DNA of 64,000 nucleotides from Undibacterium paludis (lineage in GTDB: Bacteria; Pseudomonadota; Gammaproteobacteria; Burkholderiales; Burkholderiaceae_D). Where the stretch lies: assembly GCF_022568815.1 (NCBI RefSeq), contig NZ_JAKZHX010000004.1:1-64000 (forward strand). The letters are read 5' to 3'. Of the stretch, positions 1 through 8,488 are shown piece after piece (within the stretch, counting starts at the first letter, position 1; each line of letters begins with the position of its first letter). The position numbers and the translations under genes are program-made. The notes beneath the pieces were generated by a model. It was not told where the DNA came from, did not search any database, and was given only the letters and a program-made list of their open reading frames with translations.

Positions 1-355
1 GGCTTCACGAAAATTATTTGATACGTTTATAAAAAGCAAAATATTAGTACAAGGTGCGCTTAATTCATCCTACGCCACCCGTATGTTATACCCAGTCTGA
101 TGATGATCAGTGTTGGACTACGACGAACCGCCTGACAAGGATGACTTGGAGTACGAACATGACTCAAGCCGAGTAACATAAAATTATTGACCTATTTTGC
201 GCTTGTCTCCGGTTGATGAACCAAGCAAATACCTAACTTGAAACACATGCAGGTAAAATACCGGATTAATCAAATAAATAAGCAATACCAGAAGCGCCCT
301 GCTTAAAACATATGCGGGCTATAGCGTTTTTTGTTGCTTCATCCGGACAGAATTT
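1..355. other. Intergenic region, nothing recognised
   Basis: I see no convincing reading frame, RNA gene or repeat here. The stretch is AT-rich and must hold the promoter of the oxidoreductase gene that begins at 356, but no clear pair of -35 and -10 boxes stands out. The only ribosome-binding hint is GGACAG about 10 bases before the ATG. Confidence 0.5.
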
Positions 356-1963
356 ATGTTGCGCATTACCGATTTACAACTCCCTCTTGATCATACCGAA
401 GCCGAACTGAAAGCTGCTGTACTGAAAGAATTGGGCATAACAGACAAAGAACTCATCAATTTCACTGTGTTTCGCCGCGGCTATGATGCGCGTAAAAAAA
501 CGGCGATTATCCTGATCTATACCATTGATGTAGAAACAACGGCAGATGCGACGCTGTTGAAGCGCCATAAAAACCACACCAAGATTTCAGAGACACCTGA
601 TACCAGCTATAAATTTGTCACCCACGCAGACAACCGCCCATTCAAGCGACCTGTAGTCATAGGCTTTGGCCCTTGCGGTCTGTTTGTCGCCTTGTTGCTG
701 GCAGAGATGGGCTTCAAACCCCTGGTCCTCGAAAGGGGCAAGACAGTGCGCGAACGAACCAAGGACACCTGGGGCCTCTGGCGCAAACGTGAATTGCAGC
801 CGGAATCCAACGTGCAATTTGGCGAAGGCGGTGCCGGTACATTTTCCGATGGCAAGCTATATAGTCAGATCAAAGACCCCAGACACTATGGTCGCAAGGT
901 CTTGACCGAGTTCGTCAAAGCCGGGGCGCCAGAGGAAATCATGTATGTCAGCAAACCGCATATCGGTACCTTCCGCCTGGTGAAGATGATAGAGGAAATG
1001 CGCAATCATATCGAGGCGCTCGGCGGAGAAATCCGCTTCCAGCAAAAGGTGACCGATATAGATGTGGTTGATGGCCAGGTCAAAGGCGTGCATCTGAACA
1101 ACAGCGAGTACATAGAAAGCAATCATGTGGTACTGGCGATAGGTCACAGCGCACGCGATACCTTCCAGATGATTGCTGACCGCGGCATCTATGTGGAAGC
1201 CAAGCCATTTTCCATAGGCTTCAGGGTAGAGCATCCGCAATCAGTAATCGACAAGGCGCGCTTTGGGCCGAATGCTGGCAACAAGATATTGGGCGCAGCC
1301 GATTACAAGCTGGTCCATCACGCTCAAAACGGCCGCTCTGTCTATAGCTTCTGCATGTGCCCTGGCGGCACTGTAGTCGCCGCCACCTCTGAGCCAGGTC
1401 GCGTCGTCACCAATGGCATGAGTCAGTACTCTCGCAATGAACGCAATGCCAACAGCGCCATCGTGGTCGGCATCACTCCCGCAGATTACCCTGGCAATCC
1501 ATTGGCCGGCATAGATTTGCAGAGAAAGCTGGAAGAAAAAGCCTACGAAGTCGGTGGTGGCAATTACAATGCGCCAGGTCAGTTGATTGGCGATTTCCTG
1601 GCTGCGCGCCCATCAACACAACTGGGCACCGTAGAGCCATCCTACAAACCAGGTATCACCTTGTGCGATCTGGCGCAAACCCTGCCGGAGTTTGCCATCA
1701 CAGCAATACGCGAAGCCCTGCCCGAATTTGACAAGAAGATCAAGGGCTTTGCCATGAAAGATGCGATACTGACCGGAGTAGAAACCCGTACTTCGTCACC
1801 GATACGCATCAAGCGCAACGATCATGATTTGCAAAGCCTGAATACACGGGGTTTGTTCCCTGCCGGTGAAGGCGCTGGTTACGCAGGTGGTATTTTGTCC
1901 GCTGCCGTGGATGGAATCAAAGTGGCTGAAGCCGTTGCACTCGATATTCAGGCAACAAGTTGA
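356..1963 (+). CDS. NAD(P)/FAD-dependent dehydrogenase, COG2509 type
   Basis: A 535-residue flavoprotein of the uncharacterised FAD-dependent dehydrogenase family. About 100 N-terminal residues of the family-specific lead-in precede a dinucleotide-binding Rossmann motif, VIGFGPCGLFVALLLAEMG, at roughly residues 101-119, followed by LERG, where an acidic residue usually contacts the FAD ribose. A C-terminal segment reading GLFPAGEGAGYAGGILSAA is the usual second FAD contact. The substrate is not known for this family. Length is normal and there is no signal peptide, so it should be cytoplasmic. It stands alone; the next gene is on the other strand. Confidence 0.85.
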   Translation: MLRITDLQLPLDHTEAELKAAVLKELGITDKELINFTVFRRGYDARKKTAIILIYTIDVETTADATLLKRHKNHTKISETPDTSYKFVTHADNRPFKRPVVIGFGPCGLFVALLLAEMGFKPLVLERGKTVRERTKDTWGLWRKRELQPESNVQFGEGGAGTFSDGKLYSQIKDPRHYGRKVLTEFVKAGAPEEIMYVSKPHIGTFRLVKMIEEMRNHIEALGGEIRFQQKVTDIDVVDGQVKGVHLNNSEYIESNHVVLAIGHSARDTFQMIADRGIYVEAKPFSIGFRVEHPQSVIDKARFGPNAGNKILGAADYKLVHHAQNGRSVYSFCMCPGGTVVAATSEPGRVVTNGMSQYSRNERNANSAIVVGITPADYPGNPLAGIDLQRKLEEKAYEVGGGNYNAPGQLIGDFLAARPSTQLGTVEPSYKPGITLCDLAQTLPEFAITAIREALPEFDKKIKGFAMKDAILTGVETRTSSPIRIKRNDHDLQSLNTRGLFPAGEGAGYAGGILSAAVDGIKVAEAVALDIQATS

Positions 1964-2056
1964 ACGCGGTGATTTAGACTGACACGCTTGTGCTGCCAGC
2001 ACAGTAATCAACACATCGAAATGAGGGGGCAAATATGATTCCCCCCTCTCCGCCAG

Positions 2057-2884
2057 CTACCCCAACAAATCTTCCAGCCCTGCCGTCAATTCACTGACAG
2101 GAGGCATTTCTTCGAGTATCACTTCTGTTTTCAGGCCTAGTTTTTTAGCGACATCTGCAGGGAAAGTGGCCTCTTGCTCTTCTTTCGTATAATGATTCTC
2201 TTCCCCCCTGGCATACCAGGAAGCCAGGTGTACCAAGCCTCCTATCCGGTCAAATTCTGTATGCTGCAAAGGTTCAGCACAAGCTTTGATGGCGACGCTA
2301 AATGCATCAGGGAAGCGCCAACGCTTGGCTAATTCAGCACCGACATCAAAAAAATCATAGCCGAATGAAGTATGCTCCACATCTGGCCGACGCACATCAA
2401 GCGGTCCGGCTATTTTGTCAACTTGCAGCATTTGTTCTGGCATGCCGGCATGCATCACTAATTGCCCTATTGCGTGCATCAGACCCACGGTAAACGCCAG
2501 GTCAGAATTGCATTTGGCTTTTTTTGCCAGCCACTTTGCCACTACAGCAGTATGCAGGCTGTAACGCCAGAACTGCTTAAGATCAACACCAGGCATCGCC
2601 TTGAATCCGCTGGTCAAACCGCTGCTGACAACCAGGGTACGGACAGTCATGAAGCCAAGCATCAAGACTGCATCGTCAACAGAAGCAACCGTTCTTGAAG
2701 CATGATAGTAGGAAGAGTTGGCAAGTCGCAACAGCTTTGCGCTGAGCACCTGATCAGCAGAAAGTTTTCTGGCAATTTCATCGATGGAGACATCATCGTT
2801 ATTAAAGCTATCGATGACTTCCTGCACAACTTTGGGAATCGATGGCAAAGCATTTTGTTGCTGAAACAGTGTCTCGATTTTCAC
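2057..2884 (-). CDS. HDOD domain signalling protein
   Basis: A 275-residue protein made almost entirely of an HDOD domain, the HD-related output domain found in bacterial signalling. Family hallmarks include LPSIPKVVQEV near the N-terminus, LSAKLLRLANSSYY, and VGLMHAIGQLVMHA, where the metal-binding HD pair of true phosphohydrolases is degenerate. I chose the GTG at 2884 because AAGGAGA sits seven bases before it. An ATG-type extension 14 codons upstream has no ribosome-binding site and a low-complexity His/Pro sequence. HDOD proteins often act in c-di-GMP, competence or stress pathways. No partner domain is attached here, so the role is open. Confidence 0.85.
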   Translation of the reverse strand: MKIETLFQQQNALPSIPKVVQEVIDSFNNDDVSIDEIARKLSADQVLSAKLLRLANSSYYHASRTVASVDDAVLMLGFMTVRTLVVSSGLTSGFKAMPGVDLKQFWRYSLHTAVVAKWLAKKAKCNSDLAFTVGLMHAIGQLVMHAGMPEQMLQVDKIAGPLDVRRPDVEHTSFGYDFFDVGAELAKRWRFPDAFSVAIKACAEPLQHTEFDRIGGLVHLASWYARGEENHYTKEEQEATFPADVAKKLGLKTEVILEEMPPVSELTAGLEDLLG

Positions 2885-3408
2885 TGGGCATCTCCTTGGA
2901 TGATGAGGATGCAAATAAACACACATCCCGTTTATTCAAAACTCCCACAAAACTGCCCAGGTCACCGGTCAATTTTCACGACCATCCACTTTACACTATA
3001 CCTGGTCAATATTGCGTCAACCTATTATGTACGGAAATTGCTACGACAGTCAGCTAATAAAGCCCGCATTCATGAATGATACGGGTTGCTACCAAAAATC
3101 ATACCCTGATATCCAAGTTTCAGGAATGATTTTTTGCTACCTGTATGCGCATAAAGGCATTGCCTGCTCAAACATGGGGTGCACTGTTTAAAAAAGCGGC
3201 CTTTATATTATCGCGCACACTCACAAAGACTGGTGGCCGTGAAGACTTGAACTGCCGTCGACAAGAAACACAAAGGACATCCATCACCCCGAAATTCATT
3301 CCTATTTCTTTGCTTCACTTATGGGCTGACATGATGGTAAAGTAGTTTCATGTACCCTTGGACAAGCAGGCTTGGGGTCATGTCAGAACAACGGACAGGA
3401 GATACATC
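2885..3408. other. Divergent intergenic region of 524 bases
   Basis: This separates the HDOD gene (minus) from the PncC gene (plus) and must carry promoters for both. A minus-strand TTGACG near 3015 precedes TATAGT with only about 14 bases between, so it is a weak candidate. A 66-codon open frame at 3145-3345 has no ribosome-binding site and no family resemblance, and I do not call it. Confidence 0.45.
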
Positions 3409-3894
3409 ATGCAAAACGCTCTAGAACTTGCCGCTCAGGTAGGGGCTGAACTGAAATCCAGAAAACTGATACTTGCCGTAGCCGAATCTTGCACTGGCGG
3501 TGGTGTTGCCCATGCCATTACAGAAATCGCCGGCTCCTCCGAGTGGTTCGACTGTGGCTTTGTCACCTATTCAAACTCATCCAAGACTGAATTGCTCGAC
3601 ATACCCGCTTCCCTGATCGCGCAGCATGGTGCTGTCAGTGAAGAAATCGCGGCCGCCATGGCACAAGGGGCTCTGGCCAATTCTGAGGCGCACTTGTCAT
3701 TGTCAACAACAGGTATAGCCGGACCAAGCGGTGCAGTTCCGGGCAAACCTGTGGGTACGATTTGTTTTGGCTGGGTGACAGGTGGAATCACTCACACTGA
3801 AAGGCTGGTTTTTTCCGGAGACAGGCAATCCGTGCGCGAACAGACCGTGGTCCATGCATTGGATAAATTATTGAAATATATCAAAGAGTTATAA
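3409..3894 (+). CDS. pncC: Nicotinamide-nucleotide amidohydrolase (PncC / CinA C-terminal domain)
   Basis: A 161-residue stand-alone CinA C-terminal domain. This family deamidates nicotinamide mononucleotide to nicotinate mononucleotide, recycling the NMN released by NAD-dependent DNA ligase. The signature AESCTGG lies near residue 25, followed by WFDCGFVTYSN and TTGIAGPSG, all typical. The start at 3409 is set by CAGGAGA eight bases upstream; an earlier in-frame ATG at 3358 has no such site. In many proteobacteria the gene follows pgpA; here the downstream neighbour is convergent instead. Cytoplasmic. Confidence 0.9.
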   Translation: MQNALELAAQVGAELKSRKLILAVAESCTGGGVAHAITEIAGSSEWFDCGFVTYSNSSKTELLDIPASLIAQHGAVSEEIAAAMAQGALANSEAHLSLSTTGIAGPSGAVPGKPVGTICFGWVTGGITHTERLVFSGDRQSVREQTVVHALDKLLKYIKEL

Positions 3895-3919
3895 ATATCA
3901 ATCCGGCTTCAAACATCAC

Positions 3920-3948
3920 AGATGGGGCAGCTTGAAGTTGCCCCATCT
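3920..3948 (+). terminator. Hairpin terminator after pncC
   Basis: A perfect 10-bp stem, AGATGGGGCA with TGCCCCATCT, around a nine-base loop. It lies between convergent genes. The tail is only moderately T-rich (TTTAGGTTTA), so termination strength is uncertain. Confidence 0.6.
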
Positions 3949-3987
3949 AGTTTAGGTTTAAGTTATTCGTTCCAGTGTACCTGCTTA

Positions 3988-4638
3988 CTACTCTCGGTTC
4001 TGTATCAACAATTCATTGATCAGCACTGACTCAATTCTATCTGTCTTCAGCGCCTGGTTGAGCCCCGATTTGAATTGGGCTCTGACCGTATCAAAACCTT
4101 CTTCGCTATGCAAGTCATCTGGATCAACCTTTCCGATCTCTATCTGAAATATATCGGCCAGCAGCTTCTTGTTTTCAAATAGCCACTCCTGATCCTCGCT
4201 GCGAACCTGTACCGTGACTTGCATGCGTATCACCTGACCATTCAGGTTAACCACTTGCTGGGGCAACGTATAATAGCTAAGCCCTGCTGCATTACTGTTG
4301 ACGCTTCGGATATAAAAGAAAATCGCCAGCAAGATTGCAAAACCAAATAGCACGATAATTGCAGCATATACAGCAAAACGGTCGCCACCGAGTTCTTCCT
4401 TGCTGGTTGTTTTTTTGGACGATTTTCTTTCCAGTGCTGGTCTTTGCGGCGAATAAGCAGGCGGCGAACTACTCCTGGCATTCATGCTCGGCTTTGCAAC
4501 TGAACTTGAAGCGGTGGCATCAATTCCCAATTCTGCGTTCAGGGCCACATAGTCAGTCTTGGGCGGCTCACTACCATCTATGGATTCGAAATCCAGTTTC
4601 GAACTTAGTATGCTCGCCCTTGAGCTATCTTTAGACAT
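3988..4638 (-). CDS. FliL-like single-pass membrane protein
   Basis: A 216-residue protein with a disordered, Ser/Pro/Lys-rich N-terminal region (1-85), one membrane helix (about 89-111), and a C-terminal periplasmic domain. The domain begins YYTLPQQVVNLNG and ends RIESVLINELLIQ, which match the pattern of FliL, the flagellar stator-associated protein. GAGGT five bases before the ATG supports the start. FliL normally sits in a flagellar operon, but no motility gene occurs in this window and the N-terminal tail is longer than usual. It may be a FliL paralogue for another envelope complex, or a distant look-alike. Confidence 0.55.
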   Translation of the reverse strand: MSKDSSRASILSSKLDFESIDGSEPPKTDYVALNAELGIDATASSSVAKPSMNARSSSPPAYSPQRPALERKSSKKTTSKEELGGDRFAVYAAIIVLFGFAILLAIFFYIRSVNSNAAGLSYYTLPQQVVNLNGQVIRMQVTVQVRSEDQEWLFENKKLLADIFQIEIGKVDPDDLHSEEGFDTVRAQFKSGLNQALKTDRIESVLINELLIQNRE

Positions 4639-4961
4639 GACTACCTCAACTTGCTGGCAAATAACAAAATGCTATGGCTTGAGTAAAATCAATACTTCAA
4701 GGAAATTTTTAAACAGCAAAAGCATAGCTTATATTTTACTCAGTTTCACAAAATGCTAAAGCAAGATACTTGCTCAAAAATGCGCTGCATTAATTAATAA
4801 TTTAACATGCAGAAGGGTGTAACTTTCAAAACAACAACAAATGGAATATTGCCTGAATGGACATTTAATCCTGGTTATCCAACGCTTCGTTACAAACTAA
4901 GAGTGTATATCACTATTAAATTTCGCTATCATGACGGCATTTTCAGCATTAGTTTTAACGC
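4639..4961. other. AT-rich divergent intergenic region of 323 bases
   Basis: This lies between the FliL-like gene (minus) and the acyltransferase gene (plus). It is strongly AT-rich and should contain both promoters. A short open frame at 4807-5004 overlaps the next gene in another phase and has no support. Confidence 0.45.
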
Positions 4962-6038
4962 ATGTCAACTCTTACGTCCCCAAACTTCAGAAATCAGAGC
5001 ATAGATAATATCAAGGGCGTCCTGATATTTCTGGTGGTCTTTGGTCACCTGATCGAAATCTATGTTGGGGACGACCATGTGCTACGTTCTGTCTGGATTT
5101 TCGTCTATTCCTTCCATATGCCCATGTTTGCCTTGATGTCTGGCATGTTCTCCAAGGCAAGTTTGGATGATAAAAATGTCAAGCAACTAATTGCTACTGT
5201 AGTCGTCCCCCTGTTAGGTTTTGAAATCATTTATGAAACAACAGAGTTTCTGCTGAAAGGCAATGCCAGCGTTTATGCCAACCTGATCGCGCCTTACTGG
5301 ATGCTATGGTATCTGTTGAGCTTGCTGTGCTGGCGCCTCTTGTTACCTTTATTTGCACGCATGCAATTTGGGGTGGTATTTGCATTAGCCCTGTCCCTGA
5401 TAGGCAACTACTCTGAACATGCCGGTTATTTTCTTGGCATCTCGCGGACTCTGGTGTTCTTCCCTTACTTCCTCCTTGGATGGAAACTGGGGCAAAGCAG
5501 CTTAACCATCAAAAAGAATGAACGCCTGATTGCCAGCACCCTCATTGTGATCGCGGCCTTTGTTGGATCCTTCTTGCTGAAAAGCGATTTTGACTACCGC
5601 TGGTTTTATGGCAGTTATTCCTTGCACAGACTGGAAATGGCCAATCTGACTGGCAGCATGTACCAGTTATTACAGTATGCTGCCTCAACCGTCATTGGCC
5701 TGTCGATCCTTTATCTACTGGCTCAGAAAGACTTAAAATTGGCCAGCATTGGCAGGCGCTCCTTATATGTGCTGTTATGGCACGGGATGGCATTGATCAT
5801 TCTGCAGGAGACTGGCGTATTGCGTGCCATTTTCAAACATGACAATACTGTGGCACTGCTCATTTCCATCCTGGTTTCCATGGCGATCACCTGGGTCTGT
5901 GCTCATGAAAAGACCGAATGGCTGACCAAACGTATCATACTTAATCCCCTGGCCTGGCTGTTAATACCGCAAACCCCGCAAGCCCCAATACCAACAAATG
6001 CTGTGGCAGAAAATAAGGCTATTCAGCCTGAGCCATAA
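4962..6038 (+). CDS. Acyltransferase family 3 membrane protein
   Basis: A 358-residue integral membrane protein of the acyltransferase-3 / fucose 4-O-acetylase-like group, which transfers acetyl or succinyl groups to surface sugars. The N-terminal segment QSIDNIKGVLIFLVVFGHLI carries the usual D-x-x-K-G core with the catalytic-type His, and FHMPMFALMSG follows as in this family. About ten hydrophobic helices run to residue 335, then a short Pro-rich tail. No ribosome-binding site is obvious before the ATG. There is no polysaccharide cluster nearby, so the target sugar cannot be named. Confidence 0.75.
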   Translation: MSTLTSPNFRNQSIDNIKGVLIFLVVFGHLIEIYVGDDHVLRSVWIFVYSFHMPMFALMSGMFSKASLDDKNVKQLIATVVVPLLGFEIIYETTEFLLKGNASVYANLIAPYWMLWYLLSLLCWRLLLPLFARMQFGVVFALALSLIGNYSEHAGYFLGISRTLVFFPYFLLGWKLGQSSLTIKKNERLIASTLIVIAAFVGSFLLKSDFDYRWFYGSYSLHRLEMANLTGSMYQLLQYAASTVIGLSILYLLAQKDLKLASIGRRSLYVLLWHGMALIILQETGVLRAIFKHDNTVALLISILVSMAITWVCAHEKTEWLTKRIILNPLAWLLIPQTPQAPIPTNAVAENKAIQPEP

Positions 6039-6052
6039 ATAGCCTCATAAAT

Positions 6053-6090
6053 AAACAAAAAGGCCAGCAGATTTGCTGGCCTTTTTGTTT
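6053..6090. terminator. Bidirectional intrinsic terminator
   Basis: A perfect 17-bp stem runs from AAACAAAAAGGCCAGCA (6053-6069) to its complement at 6074-6090 around the loop GATT. A-tract and T-tract flanks make it work on both strands, serving the acyltransferase gene and the convergent PlsC-like gene. Confidence 0.9.
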
Positions 6091-6119
6091 ATAGAGCGAC
6101 TTTCAAAAATTCAATTTGC

Positions 6120-6725
6120 TCACTTGCCTCTGACTTGTATTTTTTCGCCATCAAATTGCTGAGGATTTTTACCAGAAATGCCGCAATAAAACTGGCGTAT
6201 CTCCGCCATATCAGCCTCAATATCACCATTTAGCTGAAACATCTTGCCGATACCGCCAGCCTTACGTTTGAAATCCAGATAACCAAGGGCAATCGGCACA
6301 CCCGCACCCTGGGCAATATAATAAAAACCGGTTTTCCAATGGGTGACCTTGCCGCGTGTGCCCTCGGGCGGCACAATCACGGTCAATCTTGGATTTGCAT
6401 GAAAAGCATCGACCGTGCCTTGCACCAGATTGCCCGATTTGCTCCTGTCGACAGGAATCCCCCCCAACCAGCGCATCACATGCCCAAACACAGGGGGAAA
6501 AAGGCTGGCCTTACCCATCCAGTACACGCGCAAACGCAAGGCAAAACAAATCATCAAAGTCACGGGAAAATCCCAGTTACTGGTATGCGGTGCAGCAATC
6601 AGCACGTATTTCTGTTCAGTTGGTGTGATGCCTTCGACGCGCCAGCCTGACAGTCGTAGACACAGTAACGAGATCCAGCGCATGACAGTGTTGATGACCG
6701 GGGTTTCAAAAATGGTGAGGTGCAT
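6120..6725 (-). CDS. Lysophospholipid acyltransferase (PlsC family)
   Basis: A 201-residue acyltransferase of the 1-acyl-glycerol-3-phosphate acyltransferase fold. It keeps the H-x4-D catalytic motif as HTSNWD, then GGIPVDRS and PEGTR, the glycerophosphate-binding motifs II and III. The form HTSNWD belongs to a subgroup distinct from the canonical NHxSxxD enzymes; members may acylate other lysolipids. The ATG at 6725 is taken because the homologous region begins there; a TTG 15 codons upstream is possible and neither has a clear ribosome-binding site. Peripheral inner-membrane location is expected. Confidence 0.82.
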   Translation of the reverse strand: MHLTIFETPVINTVMRWISLLCLRLSGWRVEGITPTEQKYVLIAAPHTSNWDFPVTLMICFALRLRVYWMGKASLFPPVFGHVMRWLGGIPVDRSKSGNLVQGTVDAFHANPRLTVIVPPEGTRGKVTHWKTGFYYIAQGAGVPIALGYLDFKRKAGGIGKMFQLNGDIEADMAEIRQFYCGISGKNPQQFDGEKIQVRGK

Positions 6726-6948
6726 GCCGTAAGTCTTTGATAAGAAAAGAGAATTTTTGCTTCTCTTCAAGCAAGCGGCATTATAGTGAGCAGAGGCAAC
6801 TAAAGAAATGGAATCTTGATTTTTTTTTCGTAATTTAACGAAAAACGCACAAAGCCAGGAACATCCTCCTCAGCAGAAAGAGATTCGTCTCAAGAAAATA
6901 TACTATTTCTTGTCAAACTACTTATTATCCAGACGATTAAGATTAGTA

Positions 6949-7560
6949 TTAAGATTGCACCCAGCGCAAAATGCCATCCCATTGCGGCAGGTCTTTTTCC
7001 ACCCGGGATGGCGCAACATCCCACAGGGTCGCCCCATGTGCCGCCAGTTGTATGTAGTTTTGCGTATCACGCAGATACCCAAGCACTGGCAAGCCCAGTT
7101 GACCGACATAATGTTCCAACTGCTCTGCTGCACGGCTACGGCCGTTGACACGCATGCCCAATACGCCGACCTGGCAACCAGGTTTTTGCTGGAACAGGCT
7201 TTTCAGGAACTCTTCTGTCGCCAGGATATCGAAAATCGATGCTTGCAGAGGCACGATAATCTTATCAGCAGACTTCAACACCGCTTCGAGTTTGTTCCCC
7301 TTGAGACCGCCTGGTGTATCGAGGATGACATGGGTTGTACCCTTTGGAGCTTTCAGGATATGGCCGGCAGCCACATCCCATGCCTGAATTTGTGGCAGGT
7401 TTCCTGGACGCAAGGACAGCCATGTGCGCGAAGACTGCTGCACATCGACATCACCCAGCATTACCTTATGTCCTTTTGCAGCGAAGTAGCCCGCCAGATT
7501 GGTGGCGATCGTGCTTTTTCCAACCCCGCCTTTGGGATTCACAATTGCAATGACCGGCAT
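6949..7560 (-). CDS. ParA family ATPase
   Basis: A 203-residue Walker-type ATPase. The deviant Walker A motif PKGGVGKST at residues 9-17 is followed by GDVDVQQS and by VILDTPGG, the Walker B-like segment. It is shorter than plasmid ParA because it lacks the N-terminal helix-turn-helix, like chromosomal Soj/ParA and cargo-positioning members. AAGGAG eight bases before 7560 fixes the start. No parB or parS-like repeat is visible beside it, so it may position some other cargo rather than segregate DNA. Confidence 0.85.
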   Translation of the reverse strand: MPVIAIVNPKGGVGKSTIATNLAGYFAAKGHKVMLGDVDVQQSSRTWLSLRPGNLPQIQAWDVAAGHILKAPKGTTHVILDTPGGLKGNKLEAVLKSADKIIVPLQASIFDILATEEFLKSLFQQKPGCQVGVLGMRVNGRSRAAEQLEHYVGQLGLPVLGYLRDTQNYIQLAAHGATLWDVAPSRVEKDLPQWDGILRWVQS

Positions 7561-7720
7561 GTCCGCTCCTTTTCTATCCCGTCCAAGATCACTGCACCCG
7601 ACCACCCTGTCACTGGGAGGGCTGAGTACACACTCACATTTCAGATATTAAAAATGAAAACAATCAGACTGCCAATAGTTAAAAAACGTCAGAACAACAT
7701 TCAACCTGCCAGATAATAGC

Positions 7721-8437
7721 TCAGGCAGGCACCAGCATGGCCAACTGCTGCTCCGAAAGATAACACCATTCGCCCTCTTCCAGCCCCAGCGATTCCAGCG
7801 TCAACTTTCCTATTGCAGTACGCTGCAAGGCAGCGCAATGATTGCCTGCCGCTGCCAACATGCGCTTGACCTGATGATACTTGCCTTGTTCCAGCACAAT
7901 TTCTATCAGGTTCTCCTGCAACTTCTGGCAATGAACAGCCGCCAATGGTGCTGGTTCATCATGCAACTTGACACCGTGAAGCAGTAATTCGACCAATTCT
8001 TGTGTTACAGGCTCTGCAGTAGTCGCCTGATAGACCTTGGGCACATGCCGCTTGGGTGAAGATTGTGCATGGATAAACGGGCCGTCGTCCGACATCAGCA
8101 ACATCCCTGTCGTATCATGATCCAGCCGCCCTACAGGTTGCACATCACGCCAGTTGAATTGTTCAGGCAGCAGGGTCAATACGCCGGGATGATGGCTGGG
8201 TTTTCGAGAGCACTCGAAATTAGCAGGTTTATTAAGCACTATATAGACCTGAGCGCGGTAATCCCAGTCTTCATCGAAAATCCTGAACTGCAGGCCCTCA
8301 GTCTCAAAGCTGTGCTTGGTGCTGCGTATGATTTCGCCATTCACACTGACCTCGCCATCCTCCACCAGGCCACGGCAATATTTTCGGGTACCAAATCCTT
8401 GCGATTGCAAGATTTTATCTAAGCTAAGTTTTGTCAT
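7721..8437 (-). CDS. rsuA: 16S rRNA pseudouridine synthase, RsuA family
   Basis: A 238-residue enzyme expected to convert a uridine of 16S rRNA (U516 in E. coli) to pseudouridine. An S4 RNA-binding domain covers residues 1-60 (LDKILQSQGFGTRKYCRGLV). The catalytic motif is GRLDHDTTG with the nucleophile Asp at residue 106. YHQVKRMLAAAGN near 190 matches the C-terminal family motif. Length is close to E. coli RsuA. The gene is separated by about 160 bases from the ParA gene downstream on the same strand. Confidence 0.9.
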   Translation of the reverse strand: MTKLSLDKILQSQGFGTRKYCRGLVEDGEVSVNGEIIRSTKHSFETEGLQFRIFDEDWDYRAQVYIVLNKPANFECSRKPSHHPGVLTLLPEQFNWRDVQPVGRLDHDTTGMLLMSDDGPFIHAQSSPKRHVPKVYQATTAEPVTQELVELLLHGVKLHDEPAPLAAVHCQKLQENLIEIVLEQGKYHQVKRMLAAAGNHCAALQRTAIGKLTLESLGLEEGEWCYLSEQQLAMLVPA

Positions 8438-8488
8438 GACGCGACTTTATCAGATATACAGTATGTACCGCTAGCCGCAGGCCTGGCC

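Noticed and set aside
3145..3345. Open frame of 66 codons in the HDOD-pncC gap
   Set aside because: No ribosome-binding site, no recognisable domain, and rare-looking codons; the region is better explained as a promoter-bearing spacer.
6800..6850. TTTTTCG...CGAAAAA inverted repeat
   Set aside because: Short, A/T-dominated and without a following T run in the needed direction; compatible with chance.
6910..7716. Plus-strand frame of 268 codons
   Set aside because: It is the antisense of the well-supported ParA-like gene and has no domain of its own.
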